DNA from: Myxococcales bacterium | GTDB taxonomy: Bacteria; Myxococcota_A; UBA9160; JALSIO01 | DNA: 6,718 nucleotides | Assembly: GCA_026989995.1 (NCBI GenBank) | Contig: JALSIO010000023.1 | Location: 1-6,718, forward strand | Direction: 5' to 3' | Shown: in pieces, positions 1 to 5,327 of the stretch | How positions within the stretch are numbered: the first letter of the stretch is position 1 | Layout of the letters: the number at the start of each line of letters is the position of its first letter | Notes under the pieces: generated by a model | The model's input: the letters and a program-made list of their open reading frames with translations, nothing else | What the model was told of the DNA's origin: nothing | Database searches by the model: none | Translations under genes and position numbers: made by a program

Positions 1-2394
1 CAGGGGACCGTGGACGACGGGCAGGAAGGGCACCGGCCGCTGCAGGGGCGCGAGGTGGGGAGCGCCGAGCGCCCAGGCGAGCGACTCGGTGGCGTGGTTC
101 GGAACCAGGGTGTCGTCGAGCCCCTCGACCACGAGCACGCTCGGCACCGCCTCGGACCAGGGCGCATCCGGAGGAGCCCCGAAGAGGGGGACCGCCATCG
201 GCTCGCGCGTCGCGAAGCGCGCGTGGTTGTGCGCGTCCTGCTCGTCGAAGACGTGCTGGAACAGCGAGAGCGCGCTCCAGATGTCCGTGGGCCCGAGGGT
301 CGGGAAGAAGGAGCCGAGCGCCCGGGTGAAGACGCCCGCCTGCTGGTGCATCAGCACCTCCGCGAGCCGCGCGCCCCCGGCCACGAGCACGGCGGCCCCG
401 ATCTCGGGGGCGTAGGGGAGGAGCGCCGGGGCGTGGTTCGCGCCCTGGCTGATCCCGAGGTAGCCGACGGGTGCCTCCGGGTCGATCCGATGGCCCCGGG
501 TGCACGCACCGAAGGTGCCCGCCTCCTCCAGGGCCTCGGCGAGCGCCGGGACCGCCCGCAGCAGCGCGAGCTGGTCGGCGTTGGTCTGGACCCAGGCGTC
601 GAGCACGTCGCTCGTGGCGAGCAGCGAGGTGAACACGGCGAGGATCTGCGCGGTGATGGCGGCGTCCGGGTCCGGCGCACCCGGCGAGAGCTCGCGGTTC
701 AGCACGTCCGTGATGCCGACGACGGCGAGGCCCGCTGCAGCGAGCGAAGCGCGGGCCTGGCCCGGTACCTCCGCCTCCGCGCTGCCGGGGTTGCCGTGCT
801 GGTAGATCACCAGGGGAGCCGGGGCGCCTTCGGCGGCCGGAAGGGCGAGCACGAAGGGAAGCTCGCGAAGCTCCACTCCGGCGGGATCGGTGAGCAGCGA
901 TCCCCCTGCATCCCGCCGCAGGAGGCCCGTCTCGTCGCGCCAGTCGGGCGCCTCGAGCGTTCCCTCCACGATCGCCGCGACATCGGGGTCCGGGTCGGGC
1001 CGGCAGGCGGCGAGGTGGATCCCGGGGGGCGGCCGTTCCGCGAGGGAGCGGCGGATCGCCAGGAGGTCGTCCGCGAGCCGGTCGGTGGAGCGGACCGAGA
1101 TCCGGAGCGCGAGGGCGAAGTCCTCGCGCGCGAGCGGCACCACCGCGTGGTGCGCCACGGCGTCGGCGACCTCGGCCACGAGATCGCGCACCCGGGCCAC
1201 GGCCGCATCCTCCCCGGGGACCGGCGCGGCAAGGGCCGCCGCCAGGAAGGGCGAGGGGGCGAGGGGGGCACCCGACACGAGCCGCACGCGCCGGGTCACG
1301 ACGAGCCCGTAGCGCCCTTCCGGACGCAGCGGCACCGACGGGAAGACGATCAGGCTCGCCTCCCGGAGCCCGCGGAAGGTGGTGTCGTCCCGCAGCATGA
1401 GCCGCACCGGCACCCGCTCGCCGTAGCCCGGGCTCCCCGGGTCGATGTCGAAGAGGCCCACGCTCGCCACCGGATCGAGCGAGGCGAGGGGCGTCGCCGG
1501 CAGGGTCGCGGGGTCGATGCCGAGGGGGAGCGGCACCACGATCGGCGCGATCGGGCTCCAACCGTCGAGCCCCCGCACCTCGGGCAGCAGGACCTCGTAG
1601 AGGATGCGGTCGGCCGGGTCGATGCCGGGGAACTCCGGTGCGAGGCGGAGTCCTGTGATGGTCTCGCCGTCCTCCACCGCGAAGAAGTCGTCGGGCAGCG
1701 GAGCCGGCCGGCCGAGCCGCCGGTCGTAGGGCACGGGGACCGCCTCCCGCGCCTGGTCGACGGAGAAGAGCAGGTGCTCACCCCCCACCGGCCCCACCCA
1801 GGTGAGCACGCAGCCGGCCCCGGGCGGGAGGGCCGGGAGCGGGTCCAGCACGACGCGCCCGTCGTCGAGGGCGGTGGCGCGAAGCGGCACCCGGGCTTCG
1901 AGCAGGCGGCTTCCCGCACAGGCCAGCCGGAGCCCCGTGAGGGCGTCCGGCTCCGCGGGTCGCGCGAGGTGGAGCACGATCCAGGCGTCGGGGGACACGC
2001 CCTCCGCGCCGAAGGCCGGCTCCGAAGCCCGAAGAGCGGGAAGGGGCGGCGGGATCCGGAAGCTCCGCTCCGCCCGCAGCTCGAGCGGCGCGCCCCGATC
2101 GGGCGATTCGAAGCGTGCGCGGACCACGAGCCGGTGCTCCGTGCCCGCCTGCACCGGCACGCTTCCCCGGAACCCGTACGAGGTCGGCACCAGCCGGTCG
2201 GCCACCGGCGCCCCGTCGAGCTCGGCCGCGAGACCGCCGGGTGCCAGGCCCCCCGAGACCCGGATCCGCAGCAGCACCCGGTGCGGACCGGGAAGCGGCT
2301 CGAGGATCTCGAGCGCGGGCGCACCCGGGCGGCAGCCCCCTCCTGCCGGGAGGAGAAGCAGGGCGGCGCCGATCAGGAGCAGCCGGAGCGGCAT
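1..2394 (-). CDS. Putative alpha/beta-hydrolase lipoprotein with Ig-like region (3' end cut by window edge)
   Basis: Seen: an open frame of 798 codons with no stop runs off the left edge. The ATG at 2394 follows GGGAG (2406-2402) with 7 bases between. The protein starts MPLRLLLIGAALLLLPAGGGC, a short positive n-region, a hydrophobic core and Cys21, so a lipoprotein signal is likely, although the GGG before Cys is not an ideal lipobox. Residues about 120-200 (SEPAFGAEGVSPDAWIVLHL) resemble SbsA-type or Big_5 Ig-like domains. An alpha/beta-hydrolase domain begins near 525: YQHGNPG (531-537) fits the HG oxyanion region, GISQG (647-651) is the nucleophile elbow with Ser649, and GLDD (758-761) lies where the acid is expected. 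The catalytic His is not certain and may lie beyond the window. Inferred: a secreted, membrane-anchored esterase or lipase of unknown substrate, perhaps related to VolA-like lipases (Bacterial virulence factor lipase N-terminal family). The hydrolase fold is fairly sure, the substrate unknown. Confidence 0.85.
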   Translation of the reverse strand, partial: MPLRLLLIGAALLLLPAGGGCRPGAPALEILEPLPGPHRVLLRIRVSGGLAPGGLAAELDGAPVADRLVPTSYGFRGSVPVQAGTEHRLVVRARFESPDRGAPLELRAERSFRIPPPLPALRASEPAFGAEGVSPDAWIVLHLARPAEPDALTGLRLACAGSRLLEARVPLRATALDDGRVVLDPLPALPPGAGCVLTWVGPVGGEHLLFSVDQAREAVPVPYDRRLGRPAPLPDDFFAVEDGETITGLRLAPEFPGIDPADRILYEVLLPEVRGLDGWSPIAPIVVPLPLGIDPATLPATPLASLDPVASVGLFDIDPGSPGYGERVPVRLMLRDDTTFRGLREASLIVFPSVPLRPEGRYGLVVTRRVRLVSGAPLAPSPFLAAALAAPVPGEDAAVARVRDLVAEVADAVAHHAVVPLAREDFALALRISVRSTDRLADDLLAIRRSLAERPPPGIHLAACRPDPDPDVAAIVEGTLEAPDWRDETGLLRRDAGGSLLTDPAGVELRELPFVLALPAAEGAPAPLVIYQHGNPGSAEAEVPGQARASLAAAGLAVVGITDVLNRELSPGAPDPDAAITAQILAVFTSLLATSDVLDAWVQTNADQLALLRAVPALAEALEEAGTFGACTRGHRIDPEAPVGYLGISQGANHAPALLPYAPEIGAAVLVAGGARLAEVLMHQQAGVFTRALGSFFPTLGPTDIWSALSLFQHVFDEQDAHNHARFATREPMAVPLFGAPPDAPWSEAVPSVLVVEGLDDTLVPNHATESLAWALGAPHLAPLQRPVPFLPVVHGPL

Positions 2395-2401
2395 CTGGAG
2401 G

Positions 2402-2406
2402 CTCCC
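2402..2406 (-). promoter_or_regulatory. Ribosome binding site of the hydrolase lipoprotein
   Basis: GGGAG on the minus strand lies 7 bases before the ATG at 2394. It fixes that start. The other ATG just upstream (2408) is in a different frame. Confidence 0.7.
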
Positions 2407-2453
2407 ATCGCCCCGCCGGGGCACCGAGGGCGGGCGCGGCGCACAGTGGGGCC

Positions 2454-2462
2454 AGGGTACCA
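2454..2462 (-). promoter_or_regulatory. Possible extended -10 promoter for the lipoprotein gene
   Basis: On the minus strand the bases read TGG TACCCT, matching the TGn-TAnnnT pattern of an extended -10. A transcript starting about 7 bases on would have a leader of roughly 50 bases that includes the GGGAG ribosome binding site. No good -35 is visible 17-18 bases upstream, so this remains tentative. Confidence 0.25.
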
Positions 2463-2478
2463 CAGGGCCCGCGGCCGA

Positions 2479-2492
2479 CCGGGTGCACCCGG
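2479..2492. repeat. Perfect 14-bp palindrome CCGGGTGCACCCGG
   Basis: The sequence equals its own reverse complement over all 14 bases, with partial symmetry continuing outward (2477 pairs with 2494, 2474-2475 with 2496-2497). It sits between two divergent start codons, 48 bases before the DUF1499 start and 85 bases before the lipoprotein start, a plausible place for a dimeric repressor or activator. GC-rich palindromes also arise by chance in DNA of this composition, so operator function is only inferred. Confidence 0.35.
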
Positions 2493-2528
2493 CCCGCAGC
2501 CGGGCTATCCACCTTTTCCGGGCCCATC

Positions 2529-2534
2529 GGAGGA
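2529..2534 (+). promoter_or_regulatory. Strong ribosome binding site of the DUF1499 gene
   Basis: GGAGGA lies 5 bases before the GTG at 2540. It decides the start, because the frame stays open much further upstream, where it is the antisense of the lipoprotein gene. Confidence 0.8.
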
Positions 2535-2539
2535 AGCAC

Positions 2540-3280
2540 GTGCAGCGACGATCCCTCACGGCCCGAGTTGCCGCCGCCCTCGGCGTCGCCGCGCTGCTGC
2601 TCGCGGTCGGCGGCGTGGCCGCGGCGCGGTTTGGATTCACCTCGCCCTTCGCGGGGTTCCGCATCTTCGGCCTCGGATTCCTGCTCGCACCGCTCGGCCA
2701 GATCCTCGGGGTGGTCGGGCTCGTCCGGAGCCGCGGCGGTGCCGACCCGACGGGGCGGGAGGCGGCCTGGGTGGGCCTCGTCGCCTCCTCGGTCGTGGCC
2801 TTCTCGGTGCTGGTGGTGGCGCTGCCGGCGGCGCGGCTGCCGGCCATCAACGACATCACCACCGACCCGGCCGACCCGCCGGAGTTCCGCCACGCGGCCC
2901 GGGAGGCCGCCAACCGGGGCCGCGATCTGTCCTATCCCGGCGGTGCCGTGGCCGAGGCCCAGCGCGCGGCCTACCCCGATCTCGCACCGATCGAGCTCCC
3001 CGCGCCGCCGGAAGAGGCCTTCCGCCGGGCGATGGCCACCGCGGAGGCGCTCGGGTGGACGATCGTGTACCGCGATCCCGAGGCCGGCATCCTCGAGGCC
3101 AACGACACCTCGGCGCTGTTCCGCTTCGTCGACGACATCGCCGTGCGCATCCGGCCCGCACCCGGCGGATCCGTGGTCGACATCCGCTCCAGATCCCGCG
3201 ACGGGCGGGGCGACCTCGGGGCCAACGCCCGCCGGATCCGGCGGTTCCGGGACCTGCTGCGCGCGCCCCCTGCGCCCTGA
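2540..3280 (+). CDS. DUF1499 family membrane protein
   Basis: Seen: 246 residues from a GTG start behind a near-perfect GGAGGA to a TGA. The N-terminal part holds three hydrophobic stretches (about 10-29, 43-62 and 77-95), so it is likely an inner-membrane protein. The C-terminal part from about residue 103 carries the marks of DUF1499: INDITTDPADPPEF near 103-116, a central region ending in a FVDD stretch, and SRDGRGDLGANARRIRRF at 219-236, the family's most conserved block. Known: DUF1499 proteins of about 250 residues with two or three helices and one soluble domain occur in Proteobacteria and related lineages; their role is not established. Its own ribosome binding site and divergent position argue that it is expressed separately from the lipoprotein gene. 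It ends 6 bases from the oppositely read toroid-like gene. Family assignment is firm; function is unknown. Confidence 0.93.
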   Translation: MQRRSLTARVAAALGVAALLLAVGGVAAARFGFTSPFAGFRIFGLGFLLAPLGQILGVVGLVRSRGGADPTGREAAWVGLVASSVVAFSVLVVALPAARLPAINDITTDPADPPEFRHAAREAANRGRDLSYPGGAVAEAQRAAYPDLAPIELPAPPEEAFRRAMATAEALGWTIVYRDPEAGILEANDTSALFRFVDDIAVRIRPAPGGSVVDIRSRSRDGRGDLGANARRIRRFRDLLRAPPAP

Positions 3281-3286
3281 GCCCGC

Positions 3287-4099
3287 CTACCCCGCTCCCG
3301 CGCGGCGGATCGGCAGATGGAGAAGCTCGGCGAGCCTCGCGATGGCCCAGGCCTCGTCGAGCGCCTCCGCCACTCCGCCAGGGGAGGGAGCCGTTCCGGC
3401 GAGCATCCGCAGCAGATCCCCGGCCCGCACCGCTCCGCCGGGGAGTGCGACGGCGTCGCAGACCGCCAGCACCCGGGCCGCGCCGGCAGGGTCGATGCGC
3501 CCTCCCCGAAAGCTCCGCTCGAGCTCACGACCGCACCACGCGACCGCGGCGTCGGCCTGCTCCACCGCCTCCTCGTCGGCGGGATGGGAGAAGAAGTGGG
3601 CCCACGCCGCGAGGTCCCGCACGGAGGTGCCGGCCAGCCGGGCCGGTGACCAGGCCCGCAGCAGGAACGACGAGGCGCGCCGGAGGACGGAGGGCCGCCC
3701 GAAGGGGCCGGAGGCCAGCCAGCCCGTCAGGTGGGCGCTGCGCCGGAGGCGAAGCGCCTCGGGTTCCGCGGCCGGGGGCCCGAAGCCCCCGTCGGGAGCC
3801 TGGGCGGATGCGACGCGGCGGGCCGCCTGCTCGGCAACGGCCCCCCGGTTCGTTCCCAGCCGAAGCAGGCGGAGGACGAGTTCCCCGAGGCCCTCCACCG
3901 GAACCTGCGGCCCGCTCGGAAGCGCGGCGAGCTGCTCCACAAGCACCGCCTCGGCGGCCGACCGGGCGCTCCCCTCCCCCTCGAGGAGCGCCCGCACCTC
4001 CAGGCGGTCGAGTTCGCCGCCCGTCTCCTCGATCCGGAGGCGGATCCCCTCGAGCCGGAGCGCGAGGGCGGAAGCCAGATCGCGGGGCGGGTCGCTCAC
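3287..4099 (-). CDS. Hypothetical protein with prenyltransferase/squalene-cyclase-like toroid motif
   Basis: Seen: 270 residues, GTG start to TAG stop. The GTG overlaps the TGA of the methyltransferase gene in a GTGA junction, and no Shine-Dalgarno sequence sits at a normal distance, so translation probably depends on ribosomes finishing the upstream gene. The protein is rich in Ala, Leu and Arg and looks all-helical. Residues 92-107 (AARRVASAQAPDGGFG) match the helix plus Q-x-P-D-G-G-F-G turn found in prenyltransferase, squalene oxidase and related alpha/alpha-toroid repeats. A helical tail follows with Trp150, Trp166 and Trp188 and one or two possible weaker repeats. There is no DxDD cyclase motif, no signal peptide and no membrane helix. 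At 270 residues it is much shorter than a whole terpene cyclase, so cyclase activity is unlikely. I infer a toroid-like binding or scaffold protein, perhaps tied to the methyltransferase. The specific function is not recognised. Confidence 0.82.
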   Translation of the reverse strand: MSDPPRDLASALALRLEGIRLRIEETGGELDRLEVRALLEGEGSARSAAEAVLVEQLAALPSGPQVPVEGLGELVLRLLRLGTNRGAVAEQAARRVASAQAPDGGFGPPAAEPEALRLRRSAHLTGWLASGPFGRPSVLRRASSFLLRAWSPARLAGTSVRDLAAWAHFFSHPADEEAVEQADAAVAWCGRELERSFRGGRIDPAGAARVLAVCDAVALPGGAVRAGDLLRMLAGTAPSPGGVAEALDEAWAIARLAELLHLPIRRAGAG

Positions 4100-5280
4100 A
4101 GCTCGAGCAACAGTCCGCTCAGGTAGCGGCCCTCGGGGTGATCGAGCGAGACCGGGTGATCCGGCGGTGCGCCGAGCTCCGCGAGGACGCGCGCCGGCCG
4201 GCGGGCATCGAGGGAGGCGCCGAAGGCCACCTTGCGGAGGAGCTCCGCCCCCAGGTGGTGCGAGCAGCTGAAGGCCAGGATGCGCGCCCCCGGGGCGCCC
4301 GCCCGGAAGGCGTAGAGCAGCAGGTCCTTGGCCGCGCGCAGCGCGCGGGGCAGCTCGCCGCGGCTGCGGGCGAGCGGCGGGGGATCGACGACGATCAGGT
4401 CGTAACGCCGGTCCGGGTGTCGGCGGAGGAACCGGAAGGCGTCCGCGCGGATCCACTCCACCGGGGTGGCCAGGCCGTTGCGCCTGAAGTTCTCCCGGGC
4501 GAGCTCGAGCGCTGCGGGAGATTCCTCCACCACGCTCACCTCGCGGGCCCGCCCCGCCGCCGCGGCCACCCCGAACCCGCCCGTATAGGCGAAGAGGTCG
4601 AGGACCCGCCGCCCGGCGGCGAGGGCCACGACCCGGGCCCGGCTCTCGCGCTGGTCGAGGTAGAAGCCGGTCTTCTGGCCGTGGACGGTATCGACGCGGT
4701 AGAGACGCGAGCCCTCGCGGATCGTCACCGGCTCCTCGGGAAGCGCTCCGTAGAGCGCACCCTGGAGCTGCCCGAAGCCCTCGCGCCGGGCCGCCACCGC
4801 GTCCGAGCGGACCACGCCCCGGGAGGCGCCGCTCCACGACTCGAGGACCTCCCGCACCACGGAAAGCCTGCGCGCCATGCCCGCACTTCCCACCCGAGCC
4901 ACCACCACGTCCGCGTAGCGGTCCACGGTGAGGCCCGGAACGCCGTCCCCCTCGGCGTTGACGAGCCGCACGGCGTCCGAGTCCGGAGCCGCGCCGGGCT
5001 CCGCCCGGCGCGCGATGGCCCGGACGAGCAGGCGGCGGAGCCCGGCCTCGTCCTCGGCCTCGGGACCGAAGTGGAGCAGACGCACGCGAATCGCGGAGCC
5101 CGGCGCGTAGTGACCGTACCCGAGGACCTCCCCCGCGGCCGAACGCACGGCGGTGAAGGCACCCGCCTCCTCCTCCCCCACCACGCGCTCCACCGACCCG
5201 GAGAGCACCCACGGATGGCGGCGACGCACGGAGCGGTCACGTCCCTCGCGGAGCCACACGTCGAGCATGGCCGGGACCAT
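4096..5280 (-). CDS. rlmI: RlmI/RlmK-type 23S rRNA (cytosine-C5) methyltransferase, class I SAM-dependent
   Basis: Seen: 394 residues, close to the roughly 396 of E. coli RlmI. An N-terminal PUA-like domain (about 5-75, with RRRHPWVLSGSV at 19-30) is followed by a linker domain with VNAEGDGVPGLTVDRY (107-122) and the catalytic Rossmann domain. That domain has GQKTGFYLDQR (201-211), the SAM-binding loop VLDLFAYTGGFG (226-237), an acidic strand end near Glu252, DPP (299-301) and FSCSHH (337-342), whose Cys339 is the expected nucleophile. Known: RlmI makes 5-methylcytosine at position 1962 of 23S rRNA, using SAM, in the cytoplasm. The ATG at 5280 has a weak CGGA six bases ahead; an alternative Met lies at residue 5 (5268) with no such site. 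Odd: the stretch RAAKDLL (315-321) differs from the usual YKDxN. It heads a two-gene unit with the toroid-like protein. The exact target base is inferred from family. Confidence 0.93.
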   Translation of the reverse strand: MVPAMLDVWLREGRDRSVRRRHPWVLSGSVERVVGEEEAGAFTAVRSAAGEVLGYGHYAPGSAIRVRLLHFGPEAEDEAGLRRLLVRAIARRAEPGAAPDSDAVRLVNAEGDGVPGLTVDRYADVVVARVGSAGMARRLSVVREVLESWSGASRGVVRSDAVAARREGFGQLQGALYGALPEEPVTIREGSRLYRVDTVHGQKTGFYLDQRESRARVVALAAGRRVLDLFAYTGGFGVAAAAGRAREVSVVEESPAALELARENFRRNGLATPVEWIRADAFRFLRRHPDRRYDLIVVDPPPLARSRGELPRALRAAKDLLLYAFRAGAPGARILAFSCSHHLGAELLRKVAFGASLDARRPARVLAELGAPPDHPVSLDHPEGRYLSGLLLEL

Positions 5281-5286
5281 GGTGCA

Positions 5287-5290
5287 TCCG
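5287..5290 (-). promoter_or_regulatory. Weak ribosome binding site of the methyltransferase gene
   Basis: The minus strand has CGGA ending 6 bases before the ATG at 5280. It is a partial match only, but it favours 5280 over the internal ATG at 5268, which has none. Confidence 0.35.
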
Positions 5291-5312
5291 TTCGAACACC
5301 GCCATGCCGGGC

Positions 5313-5321
5313 TGCTAGGCT
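5313..5321 (+). promoter_or_regulatory. Candidate extended -10 giving a leaderless YyaL-like transcript
   Basis: TGC TAGGCT fits the TGn-TAnnnT extended -10 pattern and ends 6 bases before the GTG at 5328. Transcription normally starts about 6-7 bases after the -10, which would put the first RNA base at or next to the start codon. A poor -35 (CGAACA, 5293-5298) lies 17 bases upstream, matching only three of six consensus bases. The gene has no clear Shine-Dalgarno sequence (at most AGGC), which is consistent with a leaderless message. Confidence 0.35.
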
Positions 5322-5327
5322 CGCGCC

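Larger units (their letters stand above)
2395..2539. other. Divergent intergenic spacer between the lipoprotein and DUF1499 genes
   Basis: This 145-bp stretch separates two genes read away from each other, so it should hold promoters for both. It contains a short GC hairpin (2410-2422), a minus-strand extended -10 candidate (2454-2462), a perfect 14-bp palindrome (2479-2492) and the plus-strand ribosome binding site. For the plus strand, a TATCCA at 2506-2511 is the only AT-richer candidate and it is a poor -10. No small gene or RNA is evident. Confidence 0.75.
5281..5327. other. Short divergent spacer between the methyltransferase and YyaL-like genes
   Basis: Only 47 bases separate two start codons read in opposite directions, so any promoters must be very compact or lie within the coding ends. 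The spacer contains TTCGAA (5291-5296), a self-complementary hexamer, and a plus-strand TGCTAGGCT (5313-5321). An in-frame TAG at 5316-5318 limits how far upstream the plus-strand gene can begin. Confidence 0.7.

Noticed and set aside
1802..2539. Upstream extension of the DUF1499 frame
   Set aside because: The frame is open, but it lies antisense to the lipoprotein gene and its translation is low-complexity. GGAGGA before the GTG at 2540 and the start of the first membrane helix there give the true start.
4332..4348. Inverted repeat CCGCGCGC-A-GCGCGCGG
   Set aside because: It lies inside the methyltransferase coding region and encodes part of PRALRAAK; Arg/Ala codons in GC-rich DNA readily give such symmetry.
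4100..5212. Upstream extension of the toroid-like protein's frame through the methyltransferase gene
   Set aside because: The extension is a shifted frame of the methyltransferase and reads as Gly/Arg/Pro-rich sequence. The GTGA overlap supplies the natural start at 4099.
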